This document shows positions 15,765 through 25,055 of a DNA stretch of 32,163 nt, piece after piece. The DNA is taken from NCBI RefSeq assembly GCF_001673155.1, contig NZ_LZLE01000232.1:1-32163 (forward strand), given 5' to 3'. The stretch is from Mycobacterium sp. 1423905.2 (GTDB lineage Bacteria; Actinomycetota; Actinomycetes; Mycobacteriales; Mycobacteriaceae). Position 1 is the first letter of the stretch, and the number at the start of each line of letters is the position of its first letter. The notes beneath the pieces are model-generated. The model had not been told where the DNA came from. It worked only from the letters and a program-made list of their open reading frames with translations, and did no database searches. The position numbers were made by a program, and so were the translations under genes.

Positions 15765-17366
15765 CTAGCCGACGGCGCGGCCGGCGCCCTCCCAGAACTG
15801 CGCGCGCACGGCCTTCTTGTCGGGCTTGCCCAGCGCGGTCACCGGCACCGAGTCGACGACGATCACCTGCTTGGGCGACTGCACCGAACCCTTGCGTTCC
15901 TTGACGGCCGCCTGGATCTCGGCGGTGACCTTGGCCACCGCCTCCTCGTCGGAGGGATGGTCGGGCCGCAACACGATCACCGCGGTGACGGCTTCGCCCC
16001 ACTTCTCGTCCGGCGTGCCGATCACGCACACCTGCGCGACGGCCGGGTGCTCGGCGACGACGTCCTCGACCTCGCGCGGGAACACGTTGAACCCGCCCGT
16101 GACGATCATGTCCTTGACCCGGTCGACGATGAACCAGAAGCCGTCGGAGTCCTCGCGGGCCATGTCACCGGTGTGCAGCCAGCCGTCCTTGAACGTCTTG
16201 GCCGTCTCCTCGGGCAGGTTCCAGTACCCGCCGGAAAGCAGCGGGCCGGACACGCAGATCTCGCCGACCTCGCCCTGCGGCACCGGCTTGCCGTCGGCGC
16301 CCAGCAGCGCCGTGCGGGCGAACAGGGTGGGCCGCCCGCAGGAGGTGAGCCGCTTCTCGTCGTGGTCCTTCTTGGCCAGATACGAGATCACCATCGGGGC
16401 CTCGGACTGCCCGTAGTACTGGGCGAAGATCGGCCCGAAGCGGCGGATGGCCTCGGCCAGCCGCACCGGGTTCATCGCCGAGGCGCCGTAATAGACGGTC
16501 TCCAGCGAGGACAGGTCGCGGGTGTGCGAATCGGGGTGGTCCATCAGCGCGTAGATCATCGACGGCACCAGCATGGTCGCGGTGATCTTCTGCTCCTCGA
16601 TCACCCGCAGCACCTCGGCCGGGTCGAACTTGGTCAGCACCACCAGCTCGCCGCCCTTGATGATGGTCGGCACGAAGAACGCGGCCCCGGCATGCGACAG
16701 CGGGGTGCACATCAAAAAGCGCGGGTTGTCCGGCCACTCCCACTCGGCCAGCTGGATCGTGGTCATCGTGGTGATCGACTGCGCGGTGCCCAGCACGCCC
16801 TTGGGCTTGCCGGTGGTGCCGCCGGTGTAGGCCATCCCGCCGATGTGATCGGGCGGAAGGTCGGCCGCCACCAACGGCTTTGGCGAGTACTTCGCGGCCT
16901 CGGCCACCAGGTCCACCGCGGAATCGCCGAGCGCCTCGGGGACCGGGCCGATGGTCAGCACCTGCTTGAGGCCGGGCACCTTCTCCAGCAGGCCCAGCGC
17001 CCGCTCGACGAACATCGGGTTGGGGTCGATGATCAGCGACGTCACGCCGGCGTCGCCCAGGACGTAGGCATGGTCGTCCAGGGAGCCCAGCGGGTGCAGG
17101 GCCACGCGCCGGTAACCCTGCGTCTGGCCCGCGCCGATGATCATCAGCACCTCGGGCCGGTTCAGCGACAGCAGCCCGACGGTCGCGCCGGTGCCCGCGC
17201 CGAGCGCCTCGAACGCCTGGATGTACTGGCTGATGCGCTCGGCGAGCTGCCCACCGGTCAGCGTGGTGTCGCCGAGATGCAGCACCGGCTTGTTCTTGTT
17301 GCGCTTGAGCGCACCGACGGTCAGGTGTCCGGAATGAATGGGATGGCGCAGGAGATCATCACTCAT
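15765..17366 (-). CDS. fadD8: Acyl-CoA synthetase / fatty-acid-AMP ligase family protein
   Basis: A 533-residue ANL-superfamily enzyme closely matching FadD8 (Rv0551c). It adenylates a carboxylic acid and then forms the CoA thioester. The P-loop YTGGTTGKPKG, the A5-type motif YYGQSEAPM, the A7 block GWLHTGDMARED, the hinge DRVKDMIVTGG and the C-terminal Lys region GKPDKKAVRAQFWEG are all intact. It begins MSDDLLRHPIHSGHLTVG. The annotated M. tuberculosis protein is longer (about 571) at its N-terminus, but here a promoter (17373-17401) ends right at this ATG, supporting the shorter form and a leaderless transcript. The substrate is not known. It is divergent from the amidohydrolase gene. Confidence 0.92.
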   Translation of the reverse strand: MSDDLLRHPIHSGHLTVGALKRNKNKPVLHLGDTTLTGGQLAERISQYIQAFEALGAGTGATVGLLSLNRPEVLMIIGAGQTQGYRRVALHPLGSLDDHAYVLGDAGVTSLIIDPNPMFVERALGLLEKVPGLKQVLTIGPVPEALGDSAVDLVAEAAKYSPKPLVAADLPPDHIGGMAYTGGTTGKPKGVLGTAQSITTMTTIQLAEWEWPDNPRFLMCTPLSHAGAAFFVPTIIKGGELVVLTKFDPAEVLRVIEEQKITATMLVPSMIYALMDHPDSHTRDLSSLETVYYGASAMNPVRLAEAIRRFGPIFAQYYGQSEAPMVISYLAKKDHDEKRLTSCGRPTLFARTALLGADGKPVPQGEVGEICVSGPLLSGGYWNLPEETAKTFKDGWLHTGDMAREDSDGFWFIVDRVKDMIVTGGFNVFPREVEDVVAEHPAVAQVCVIGTPDEKWGEAVTAVIVLRPDHPSDEEAVAKVTAEIQAAVKERKGSVQSPKQVIVVDSVPVTALGKPDKKAVRAQFWEGAGRAVG

Positions 17367-17372
17367 GCGCCA

Positions 17373-17401
17373 AGACTAGAACGTGTTGCAGTTTTAGTCA
17401 G
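17373..17401 (-). promoter_or_regulatory. SigA-like leaderless promoter for fadD8
   Basis: Read towards fadD8, CTGACT (17401-17396), a 17-bp spacer and TAGTCT (17378-17373) match a housekeeping promoter with a TANNNT -10 box. Only six bases separate the -10 box from the ATG at 17366, so transcription would begin at or next to the start codon, as in leaderless mycobacterial mRNAs. Confidence 0.55.
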
Positions 17402-17418
17402 CCACCCCCTCCGGCCGC

Positions 17419-17424
17419 TACCAT
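17419..17424 (+). promoter_or_regulatory. Candidate -10 box for the amidohydrolase gene
   Basis: TACCAT fits the TANNNT -10 pattern and lies eight bases before the ATG at 17433, again suggesting a leaderless or near-leaderless transcript. The -35 region overlaps that of the divergent fadD8 promoter (around 17396-17401) and is a poor match, so the two promoters could compete. Confidence 0.35.
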
Positions 17425-17432
17425 CCCTGCAC

Positions 17433-19037
17433 ATGGCTGCCGCAAATCTCGTCGTCACCGGGACCCTATTGACCGTCGACGAGAACCGGCCCACCGCCGA
17501 GGCGCTCGCCGTCGCCGACGGCCGCATCGTCGCCGTCGGCAGCCGCTCCGAAATCGACGCCTACCTCGGCCCGGACACCCGGACCGTCGACGTCGGCGAC
17601 GGCTGCGTGCTGCCCGGTTTCGTTGAGGCGCACGGCCATCCGCTGATGGAAGCGGTCGCGCTGTCGGACCGTTTCGTCGACATCCGTCCGGTCACCCTGC
17701 GCGCCGCCGACGACGTCGTCGCCGCGATCCACGCCGAGGTCTCCCGTCGCGGTGCCGACGGCGCCTACCTCAACGGCTGGGACCCGCTGCTGCAGAACGG
17801 TCTGCCGGAACCCACGCTGAGCTGGCTCGACGAGGTCGCCCCGGACAGCCCGCTGGTGATCCTGCACAACTCGGGCCACAAGGCGTTCTTCAACTCCGCC
17901 GCCGCGAAGGCGCATGGCCTGACCCGCGACACCCCGGACCCCAAGGGCGCCAAGTACGGACGCGACGCTGACGGTGAGCTCGACGGCACCGCCGAGGAGA
18001 CCGGCGCGGTGTTCCCGCTGCTCGGTGGGGCCATCGACATGGCCGACTACCCGAGGATGCTGCTCGCCGAGTGCGCGCGGCTCAACCGTGCCGGCCTGAC
18101 CACCTGCTCGGAGATGGCCTTCGACCCGGGATTTCGGCCCCTCGTCGACAAACTCCGCGACCAGCTGACGGTCCGGCTGCGCACCTATGAGATTTCCAAC
18201 CCGCAGATGCACACCGACGCCACCCCCGGCCAGGGCGACGACATGCTGCGCCAGGTCGGCATCAAGATCTGGGTCGACGGCTCGCCGTGGATCGGCAACA
18301 TCGACCTGTCCTTCCCGTATCTGGACACCGAGGCCACCCGGATCATCGGCGTGGTGCCCGGCTCCTGCGGATGCGCCAATTACACCGCCGAGCAGTTGCA
18401 CGAGATCGTGGGTGCCTACTTCCCGCTGGGCTGGCCCATGGCCTGCCACGTGCAGGGCGACGCGGGCGTGGACACCATCCTCGACGTCTACGAAGAGGCG
18501 CTCAGGCGCCACCCGCGCGACGACCACCGGCTGCGGCTCGAGCACGTCGGCGCCATCCGGCCCGAGCAGCTGCAGCGCGCCGCCGACCTCGGGGTCACCT
18601 GCAGCATCTTCGTGGACCAGATCCACTACTGGGGCGACATCATCGTCGACGGGCTGTTCGGTCCCGAACGCGGATCTCGTTGGATGCCAGCGGGTTCCGC
18701 GGTCGCCACCGGCATGCGCATCTCGTTGCACAACGACCCGCCGGTCACGCCCGAGGAACCGCTGCGCAACATCAGCGTCGCGGTCACCCGCACGGCGCCC
18801 AGCGGTCGGGTGCTGGCGCCCGAGGAGCGGCTGACGGTCGACCAGGCGATCCGCGCGCAGACCATCGACGCGGCCTGGCAGTTGTTCGCCGACGACGTCA
18901 TCGGCTCGCTGGAGGTGGGCAAGTACGCCGACCTGGTGGTGCTGTCGGCCGATCCGCGGACCGTGCCGCCCGAGGAGATCGCCGACCTTCAGGTGCGTGC
19001 GACGTTCCTGGCGGGCCGCCAGGTCTACGGCCAGTGA
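17433..19037 (+). CDS. Amidohydrolase family 3 protein (Rv0552 homologue)
   Basis: A 534-residue metal-dependent hydrolase of the amidohydrolase 3 (YtcJ-like) family, the same length as M. tuberculosis Rv0552. The small N-terminal beta-sandwich strand (LVVTGTLLTVDENRPTAEAL) is followed by the metal-binding HxH in GFVEAHGHPL (about 64-73). The barrel shows ACHVQGDAGVD and RLEHVGAI with two further metal-ligand His residues, then SLHNDPPVTP with a late Asp ligand. The ATG at 17433 has no clear ribosome-binding site but has a -10 box eight bases upstream. The stop overlaps the GTG of menC (GTGA at 19034-19037), so the two are translationally coupled. The substrate is unknown. Confidence 0.88.
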   Translation: MAAANLVVTGTLLTVDENRPTAEALAVADGRIVAVGSRSEIDAYLGPDTRTVDVGDGCVLPGFVEAHGHPLMEAVALSDRFVDIRPVTLRAADDVVAAIHAEVSRRGADGAYLNGWDPLLQNGLPEPTLSWLDEVAPDSPLVILHNSGHKAFFNSAAAKAHGLTRDTPDPKGAKYGRDADGELDGTAEETGAVFPLLGGAIDMADYPRMLLAECARLNRAGLTTCSEMAFDPGFRPLVDKLRDQLTVRLRTYEISNPQMHTDATPGQGDDMLRQVGIKIWVDGSPWIGNIDLSFPYLDTEATRIIGVVPGSCGCANYTAEQLHEIVGAYFPLGWPMACHVQGDAGVDTILDVYEEALRRHPRDDHRLRLEHVGAIRPEQLQRAADLGVTCSIFVDQIHYWGDIIVDGLFGPERGSRWMPAGSAVATGMRISLHNDPPVTPEEPLRNISVAVTRTAPSGRVLAPEERLTVDQAIRAQTIDAAWQLFADDVIGSLEVGKYADLVVLSADPRTVPPEEIADLQVRATFLAGRQVYGQ

Positions 19038-20017
19038 CGCCCACGCGCCCGCCCCGCCTGCAAGACCTTCTGGACCGCCTGCACGTGGTCGCGTTGCCGA
19101 TGCGGGTGCGGTTCCGCGGCATCACCACCCGGGAGGTCGCGCTGATCGAGGGTCCCGCGGGCTGGGGGGAGTTCGGTGCCTTCCTGGAGTACGCGCCGCC
19201 CGAGGCCGCGCACTGGCTGGCCGCCGGGATCGAGGCCGCCTACCGCCCGCCGCCGCAGCCGCGGCGCAACCGCATCCCGATCAACGCCACCGTCCCGGCC
19301 GTCGACGCCGCCCGGGTGGGCGAGGTGCTGGCCCGGTTCCCGGGCGCCCGCACGGCCAAGGTGAAGGTCGCCGAGCCGGGCCAGACGCTGGCCGACGACG
19401 TCGACCGGGTCAACGCCGTCCGCGAAGTCGTGTCGACCGTGCGGGTCGACGCCAACGGCGGCTGGAGCGTCGAGCAGGCGGTGCGGGCGGCGGCCGCCCT
19501 GACCGCCGACGGCCCGCTGGAATACCTCGAACAACCCTGCGCGACGGTCGAGGAGCTCGCGGCGTTGCGCCGGCGGGTCGACGTGCCGGTCGCCGCCGAC
19601 GAGAGCATCCGCAAGGCCGACGATCCGCTCGCCGTGGTCCGCGCCCGCGCCGCCGACATCGCCGTCCTCAAAGTCGCTCCGCTGGGCGGTATTTCGGCCA
19701 TGCTTGCGATCGCCGCGCAGATCGACATCCCGGTCGTGGTCTCCAGCGCGATCGACTCGGCGGTGGGCATCGCGGCCGGGCTGGCCGCCGCGGCGGCCCT
19801 GCCGGTGTTGGGCCACGCGTGCGGGCTGGGCACCGGCGGGTTGTTCGCCGAAGACGTGGCCGAGGTCGCCGCCCCCGTCGACGGCGCCCTGACCGTCGGG
19901 CCGGTGACCCCGGATCCGGCGCGGCTGCGGACCCTGGCCGCGCCCCCGGAGCGGCGGCAGTGGTGGGTCGACCGGGTCACGGCCTGCCACCCGCTCCTTG
20001 TACCGTCGTCCGGGTGA
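19034..20017 (+). CDS. menC: o-Succinylbenzoate synthase
   Basis: MenC dehydrates SHCHC to o-succinylbenzoate, supplying MenE. The 327-residue enolase-superfamily protein (about 326 in Rv0553) has the first catalytic Lys in AKVKVAEPG, the metal-binding Asp in VRVDANGG, Glu in YLEQPC and Asp in VAADESIRK, and the second catalytic Lys in AVLKVAPLGG. The GTG start lies inside the upstream gene's stop (GTGA), and its own stop overlaps the bpoC GTG (GTGA at 20014-20017). The amidohydrolase, menC and bpoC are therefore coupled in one translation train. This is the short actinobacterial MenC type, lacking the usual longer N-terminal capping domain. Confidence 0.94.
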   Translation: MTPTRPPRLQDLLDRLHVVALPMRVRFRGITTREVALIEGPAGWGEFGAFLEYAPPEAAHWLAAGIEAAYRPPPQPRRNRIPINATVPAVDAARVGEVLARFPGARTAKVKVAEPGQTLADDVDRVNAVREVVSTVRVDANGGWSVEQAVRAAAALTADGPLEYLEQPCATVEELAALRRRVDVPVAADESIRKADDPLAVVRARAADIAVLKVAPLGGISAMLAIAAQIDIPVVVSSAIDSAVGIAAGLAAAAALPVLGHACGLGTGGLFAEDVAEVAAPVDGALTVGPVTPDPARLRTLAAPPERRQWWVDRVTACHPLLVPSSG

Positions 20018-20796
20018 TCAACCTGGCTTACGACGACCGCGGCTCGGGCGAGCCTGTGGTGTTCATCAGCGGCCACGGCGGCGCCGGGCGGACGTGGCAC
20101 CCGTATCAGCTCCCCGCGTTCCTGGCGGCCGGCTACCGCGTCATCACCTTCGACAACCGCGGGATCGGCGCCACCGAGAACGCGCAGGGTTTCACGACGC
20201 AGACGATGGTGGCCGACACCGCGGCGCTGATCGAGGGGCTGAACGCCGCACCGGCCCGCGTCGTCGGCATGTCGATGGGCGCGTTCATCGCCCAGGAGCT
20301 CATGCTGGCGCGGCCGGAACTGGTGCGCTCCGCGGTGTTGATGGGCACCCGCGGCCGCATGGACAAGGCGCGCCAGTTCTTTCGCGACGCCGAGGCCGAG
20401 CTCACCGACGCCGGGGTCCAGCTGCCGAACTCCTACGACGCGAAAATCCGTCTGCTGGAAAACTTTTCGCGCAAGACGCTCAACGACGACGTCGCCGTCG
20501 CCGACTGGATCGCGATGTTTTCCATGTGGCCGATCAAGTCCACCCCCGGCACGCGCTGCCAGCTGGACGTCGCCCCGCACACCAACCGGCTGCCGGCCTA
20601 CCGCAGCATCGCGACGCCGGTGCTGGTGATCGGCTTCTCCGACGACGTGCTGGCGCCGCCCTACCTGGGGCGCGAGGTCGCCGACGCGCTGCCCAACGGG
20701 CGCTACGTGCAGATCCCCGACGCGGGCCACCTCGGGTTCTTCGAGCGCCCCGACGCCGTCAACGATGCGGCGCTGAAGTTCTTCGCCAGCAACTAG
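20014..20796 (+). CDS. bpoC: Alpha/beta hydrolase (BpoC; possible SHCHC synthase)
   Basis: A 260-residue alpha/beta hydrolase matching Rv0554 (about 262 aa), historically called a non-haem bromoperoxidase. The nucleophile elbow GMSMG puts the Ser at 87; the acid is probably the first Asp of FSDDVLAPP and the His is in DAGHLGFFE. The oxyanion region HGGAGRTW and FDNRGIGAT are as expected. Its GTG overlaps the menC stop. menD follows about 100 bp later. In E. coli the step between MenD and MenC is done by the alpha/beta hydrolase MenH, so its position between menC and menD supports that role. This remains inference from fold and context. A true haloperoxidase role is unlikely in this setting. 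Confidence 0.9.
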   Translation: MINLAYDDRGSGEPVVFISGHGGAGRTWHPYQLPAFLAAGYRVITFDNRGIGATENAQGFTTQTMVADTAALIEGLNAAPARVVGMSMGAFIAQELMLARPELVRSAVLMGTRGRMDKARQFFRDAEAELTDAGVQLPNSYDAKIRLLENFSRKTLNDDVAVADWIAMFSMWPIKSTPGTRCQLDVAPHTNRLPAYRSIATPVLVIGFSDDVLAPPYLGREVADALPNGRYVQIPDAGHLGFFERPDAVNDAALKFFASN

Positions 20797-20897
20797 TACC
20801 CCGCGCCCAGCGTCGACTTTCCGGGCGAAACCCGGGCGAGTCAGCCCGCCAACTCCACGTTGGGCGGCCGGCTGGGGGGTTGTGACAGGCTGTAGGA

Positions 20898-22523
20898 GTG
20901 AACCCTTCGACGACCCAGGCCCGCGTCGTCGTTGACGAGTTGATTCGCGGCGGCGTCCGCGACGTGGTGCTGTGCCCCGGGTCACGCAACGCGCCGCTGG
21001 CCTTCGCGCTGCACGACGCCGACCGCGCCGGCCGGATCCGCCTGCACGTCCGCATCGACGAGCGCACCGCCGGTTACCTGGCCATCGGGCTGGCGATCGC
21101 CGCCGGCTCCCCGGTGTGTGTGGCGATGACGTCGGGCACCGCCGTGGCCAACCTCGGGCCGGCCGTGGTGGAGGCCAACTACGCGCGGGTGCCGCTGATC
21201 GTGCTGTCGGCCAACCGGCCCTACGAGATGCTGGGCACCGGGGCCAACCAGACCATGGAGCAGTTGGGCTACTTCGGCACGCAGGTCCGCGCCGCCATCA
21301 GCCTGGGCCTGGCCGAGGACGCACCGGAACGGCTGGACGCCTTGAACGCCACGTGGCGATCGGCCACCTGTCGAGTCCTGGTGGCCGCCACCGGATCTCG
21401 CACCGCCAACGCCGGGCCGGTGCAGTTCGACATCCCGCTGCGCGAACCCCTGGTCCCCGATCCCGAACACCAGGGCGCCGCCGTGCCGCAGGGGCGGCCC
21501 GGCGGGCGGCCGTGGACCTACACGCCACCGGTCACGTTCGACCAGCCGTTGGACATCGACCTGTCGCCCGACACCGTCGTCATCGCCGGGCACGGCGCGG
21601 GCGTGCACCCCAACCTCGCGCAGTTGCCGACCGTCGCCGAATCGACGGCGCCCGCCCCGGAAAACCCGCTGCACCCGCTGGCCCTGCCGCTGCTGCGCCC
21701 GAAGCAGGTGATCATGCTGGGTCGGCCCACCCTGCACCGGCCGGTGTCGGCGCTGCTGGCCGATCCGCAGGTGCCGGTGTACGCGTTGACCACCGGACCG
21801 CGCTGGCCCGATGTCTCGGGCAACTCGCAGGCCACGGGGACCAGGGCGGTCACCACCGGCACCCCGAATCCGGCCTGGCTGCGGCGCTGCGCGGAGGCCA
21901 ACCGGCACGCCAACGAAGCGGTGCGCGGCCAGCTCCAGGCGCACCCGCTGACCACCGGCCTGCACGTGGCGGCGGCCGTGGCCGACGCCCTGCGGCCCGG
22001 TGACCAGCTGGTGCTGGGAGCGTCCAACCCGGTCCGCGACGCGGCCCTGGTCGGCCTGGACACCCACGGCATCCGGGTCCGCTCCAACCGGGGCGTGGCC
22101 GGCATCGACGGCACGGTGTCCACCGCGATCGGGGCCGCGCTCGCCTATGAGGGACGCACCGTCGCGCTGATCGGTGACATGACGTTCGTCCACGACAGCT
22201 CCGGGCTGCTGATCGGGCCCACCGAGCCGACCCCGCGGCAGCTGACCATCGTGGTGTCCAACGACAACGGCGGTGGCATCTTCGAACTGCTCGAACAGGG
22301 CGATCCGCGGTTCTCCGACGTGTCGTCGCGAATCTTCGGAACACCGCACGACGTCGACGTGGGTGCGCTGTGTCGCGCCTATCACGTCGACAGCCGGCAG
22401 ATCGAGGTCGACCAGCTCGGCGCGGCGCTCGACGAACCCGCACCCGGTATGCGGGTGCTGGAGGTCAAGGCCGACCGGTCGTCGCTGCGGCAGCTGCACG
22501 CGGCCATCAAGGCGGCCCTTTGA
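20898..22523 (+). CDS. menD: SEPHCHC synthase (2-succinyl-5-enolpyruvyl-6-hydroxy-3-cyclohexene-1-carboxylate synthase)
   Basis: MenD is the ThDP-dependent enzyme that joins isochorismate and 2-oxoglutarate, the first committed step of menaquinone synthesis. The 541-residue protein (about 554 in Rv0555) begins [19 protein letters not shown]. The cofactor-activating Glu is at residue 55 (RIDERTAGY). The C-terminal ThDP/metal motif is [13 protein letters not shown] with [11 protein letters not shown]. The substrate-binding block [17 protein letters not shown] is also intact. The GTG at 20898 has only a weak AGG upstream, and no good alternative start is seen. It follows bpoC in the same direction with a 101-bp gap, so it may have its own promoter. 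Confidence 0.95.
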   Translation: MNPSTTQARVVVDELIRGGVRDVVLCPGSRNAPLAFALHDADRAGRIRLHVRIDERTAGYLAIGLAIAAGSPVCVAMTSGTAVANLGPAVVEANYARVPLIVLSANRPYEMLGTGANQTMEQLGYFGTQVRAAISLGLAEDAPERLDALNATWRSATCRVLVAATGSRTANAGPVQFDIPLREPLVPDPEHQGAAVPQGRPGGRPWTYTPPVTFDQPLDIDLSPDTVVIAGHGAGVHPNLAQLPTVAESTAPAPENPLHPLALPLLRPKQVIMLGRPTLHRPVSALLADPQVPVYALTTGPRWPDVSGNSQATGTRAVTTGTPNPAWLRRCAEANRHANEAVRGQLQAHPLTTGLHVAAAVADALRPGDQLVLGASNPVRDAALVGLDTHGIRVRSNRGVAGIDGTVSTAIGAALAYEGRTVALIGDMTFVHDSSGLLIGPTEPTPRQLTIVVSNDNGGGIFELLEQGDPRFSDVSSRIFGTPHDVDVGALCRAYHVDSRQIEVDQLGAALDEPAPGMRVLEVKADRSSLRQLHAAIKAAL

Positions 22524-22530
22524 GGGTCTC

Positions 22531-23046
22531 GTGAACCACCTGAAGAGGTTGCTGCACATACTGATTCACGGTCGCAGCGACAAGCCGCCCAACACCCGGT
22601 CCCGGATCGCGTTGCGTTGGGCCCGTGTCACGGTGCTCATCGTGACCGGCTTGGTCACGCTGCAGTCGATCCTGCTGGTGGCCGGCGCCTGGCGCGATGA
22701 CCTTGCGATTGAACACAACATGGGGGTGGCGCAGGCCGAGGTGCTCAGCGCCGGGCCGCGCCGCTCCACCATCGAATTCGTCACACCCGAGCGGGTCACG
22801 TACCGCCCGGAGCTAGGCGTGCTATATCCGTCCCATCTGGCCACGGGCATGCGGATTTACGTCGAGTACAACAAGAACGATCCGAATCTGGTTCGGGTGC
22901 AGCACCGCAATGCCGGGCTGGCCATCATCCCGGCCGGCTCCATCGCGGTGGTGTGCTGGCTGGCCGCGACGGCCCTGCTGATCGGGCTAGCGGTGCTGGA
23001 CAAGTTGCTCGATCGCCGCGACGAGGCCGCGGCCACACCGGCCTAG
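22531..23046 (+). CDS. DUF3592-type membrane protein (Rv0556 homologue)
   Basis: A 171-residue protein, the same length as M. tuberculosis Rv0556. It has a basic start (MNHLKRLLHILIHGRSDKPP), one span at about 31-52, an extracytoplasmic domain of about 90 residues (with RRSTIEFVTPERVTYRPELG and YVEYNKNDPNLVRVQHRNAG) and a second span at about 132-154. This layout is the DUF3592 pattern seen in many actinobacterial proteins. The GTG lies seven bases after the menD stop, so it is probably cotranscribed with menD. No catalytic motif is seen and its role is unknown. Confidence 0.86.
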   Translation: MNHLKRLLHILIHGRSDKPPNTRSRIALRWARVTVLIVTGLVTLQSILLVAGAWRDDLAIEHNMGVAQAEVLSAGPRRSTIEFVTPERVTYRPELGVLYPSHLATGMRIYVEYNKNDPNLVRVQHRNAGLAIIPAGSIAVVCWLAATALLIGLAVLDKLLDRRDEAAATPA

Positions 23047-23135
23047 CCGGGGTTGGAAGCGTCCGACCAGCAGATTTCGCGCGACGTATGCTCGCAGGCA
23101 ACCTTCGCGACAGCCGGCGCTGACACCGTAGTGGT

Positions 23136-24290
23136 GTGCGCGTTGCCATCGTCGCCGAATCGTTCCTGCCGGAAGTCAATGGTGTCAGCAACTCGGTGCT
23201 GCGGGTACTCGAGCATTTGCGCCGGACCGGTCACGAAGCCCTCGTCATCGCCCCGGACACCCCTCCCGGCGTGACCCCCGCGGATCGCGTCCACGACGGA
23301 ATCCGCGTGCATCGTGTTCCCTCGCGGATGTTTCCGAAGGTCACCACGTTGCCGCTCGGCGTGCCGACGCCCCGGTTGGTGAGCGTGCTGCGCGGATTCG
23401 ACCCGCACGTGGTGCATTTGGCCTCGCCGGCGTTATTGGGTTACGGCGGCGTCAAGGCGGCTCGCTGGTTGGGGGTGCCGACCGTAGCCGTGTACCAAAC
23501 GGACGTACCGGGTTTCGCGGCGAGCTATGGCATCCCGATGACGTCGCGGGCCGCGTGGGCCTGGTTCCGGCATCTGCACAGCCTCGCCGACCGCACCCTG
23601 GCGCCGTCTACCGTGACGATGGAATCGCTTGTGCAGCACCGCTTCCCACGGGTGCACCACTGGGCGCGCGGTGTGGACGTACTGCGGTTCGCCCCGTCGG
23701 GGCGGGACCAGGCACTCCGGCGTCGATGGTCACCGCGGGGCAAGCCGATCGTCGGATTCGTGGGCCGGTTGGCTCCGGAGAAGCACGTGGAGCGGCTGAT
23801 CCCGCTGGCGGCGCGCGGCGACGTCCAACTGGTCATCGTCGGCGACGGTGTCGACCGCGCCAAGCTGCAAAAGTCAATGCCGACAGCGGTTTTCACTGGG
23901 GCCTTGTACGGTGACGAACTCGCCGTGGCGTACGCCAGCATGGATGTCTTCGTGCATCCCGGTGAGCATGAGACGTTTTGCCAAGTCGTGCAGGAAGCGC
24001 TGGCGTCGGGGTTGCCGGTGATCGCCCCCGACGCCGGCGGCCCACGCGACCTCGTCACGCCGTGGCGCACCGGTCTGTTACTGGGCGTCGACGAGTTCGA
24101 GGCGAGGTTGCCGGCCGCCGTCACCCATCTGATCGACGAACGCCACCGCTACGCATTGGCGGCGCGGCGCAGCGTGCTCGGCCGCAGTTGGCCGGTCATC
24201 TGTGACGAGCTGCTCGGCCATTATGAGGCGGTGCTGTCGCCGTTCTCGCGCAGGCGGATGTTCGCCAAGCGGTACGCGCAGGGAGAGTAA
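23136..24290 (+). CDS. mgtA: GDP-mannose-dependent alpha-mannosyltransferase
   Basis: A 384-residue GT4 (GT-B fold) enzyme matching Rv0557, known as MgtA and earlier as PimB. It adds mannose from GDP-mannose to a glucuronosyl diacylglycerol glycolipid, giving a precursor of a lipomannan-like polymer. The N-terminal [20 protein letters not shown] holds the acceptor-side loop. The C-terminal half has the donor-binding [12 protein letters not shown] and the EX7E motif in [19 protein letters not shown] with PDAGGPRD. The GTG at 23136 gives a start directly at the first beta strand. The next gene in M. tuberculosis is menH, but here about 7.2 kb intervenes. Confidence 0.92.
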   Translation: MRVAIVAESFLPEVNGVSNSVLRVLEHLRRTGHEALVIAPDTPPGVTPADRVHDGIRVHRVPSRMFPKVTTLPLGVPTPRLVSVLRGFDPHVVHLASPALLGYGGVKAARWLGVPTVAVYQTDVPGFAASYGIPMTSRAAWAWFRHLHSLADRTLAPSTVTMESLVQHRFPRVHHWARGVDVLRFAPSGRDQALRRRWSPRGKPIVGFVGRLAPEKHVERLIPLAARGDVQLVIVGDGVDRAKLQKSMPTAVFTGALYGDELAVAYASMDVFVHPGEHETFCQVVQEALASGLPVIAPDAGGPRDLVTPWRTGLLLGVDEFEARLPAAVTHLIDERHRYALAARRSVLGRSWPVICDELLGHYEAVLSPFSRRRMFAKRYAQGE

Positions 24291-24428
24291 TCCAGGGCCG
24301 GGCCCGCAGGACACACCATCTCGACGCGCGTGCTCGGCTGCTCGAGCGCGCGATTTTCGGCTCAGCGGGCTGTTCTCCGGTCATTTTCTGAGCCGCGGGG
24401 TCAGAATGGGCCTGATAGGAGGGTCCAT

Positions 24429-25055
24429 ATGTCGTCCCATTTGGAAGTGTGGAAGCCGTCGGGGCGGGAGCTCATCGCGCTCAGCGGCGAACGGGTGACC
24501 CTCGGCAAGTCTTTGACCAACGCGGTCTCGTTCGAGCACGACCCGACCGTGTCCCGCGTACACGCCGTCCTGGAGAACTTCGGGCAAGCCTGGTCGGTGC
24601 GGGATTTGGGTAGCCGCAACGGCACCTTCATCAATGGGGAGAAAATCGCCGCGGAACGGATTCTGCGGTCCGGCGACGAATTGCGTTTGGGTAGTTCACG
24701 GCTGGTCTTCTGGATGACACAAGGGGCTGGCGAAGCGCCGGGTGATCAAGAGACGGAAACCGGCAGGTCCATCCTGCGGCCGCCCCGCATCACCGCGCGC
24801 GAACTCGACGTCCTGAAGGTTCTGTGTCGCCCTTTCGTGTCCGACGACCCGTTTCCCGAGCCCGCATCGGTTCGTCGGATGGCCCAGGAGCTGTTCGTCA
24901 CGGAAGCGGCCGTCAAGCAACATTTGCAGCACCTGTACGACAAGTTCGGCATCGACACCGATGGAGACCGCCGGGTCCGGCTGGCCAATGCGGCCATCCG
25001 GCTCGGCGCCGTCAATCGTTCAATGCTGCGTGATCGTCCTACGCAACAAAGGTGA
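24429..25055 (+). CDS. FHA domain protein with C-terminal helix-turn-helix
   Basis: A 208-residue regulator. The FHA domain (about 5-95) shows the phosphothreonine-recognition residues: GKSLTNAVSFEHDPTVSRVHAV with SRxH, then DLGSRNGTFING. The C-terminal part (about 118-190) is a winged or LuxR-like DNA-binding domain: TARELDVLKVLC, then VRRMAQELFVTEAAVKQHLQHLYDKFGI and RVRLANAAIRLG. The combination suggests a DNA-binding protein that responds to Ser/Thr protein kinases. AGGAGGG (24417-24423) lies five bases before the ATG, an unusually strong ribosome-binding site. Its 3' end overlaps the convergent sigma-factor gene by 36 bp. No close characterised relative is recalled; the partner kinase and targets are unknown. 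Confidence 0.85.
   Translation: MSSHLEVWKPSGRELIALSGERVTLGKSLTNAVSFEHDPTVSRVHAVLENFGQAWSVRDLGSRNGTFINGEKIAAERILRSGDELRLGSSRLVFWMTQGAGEAPGDQETETGRSILRPPRITARELDVLKVLCRPFVSDDPFPEPASVRRMAQELFVTEAAVKQHLQHLYDKFGIDTDGDRRVRLANAAIRLGAVNRSMLRDRPTQQR

Noticed and set aside
15702..17432. Long open frame running antisense to fadD8 into the amidohydrolase gene
   Set aside because: It is the GC-rich shadow of fadD8. The amidohydrolase family begins exactly at ATG 17433, and the upstream part has no protein-like features.
24291..24428. Inverted repeat GGCTCAG/CTGAGCC (24359-24365, 24388-24394) before the FHA gene
   Set aside because: Only a 7-bp stem with a 22-base loop. It may be chance; no promoter hexamer could be placed with confidence.
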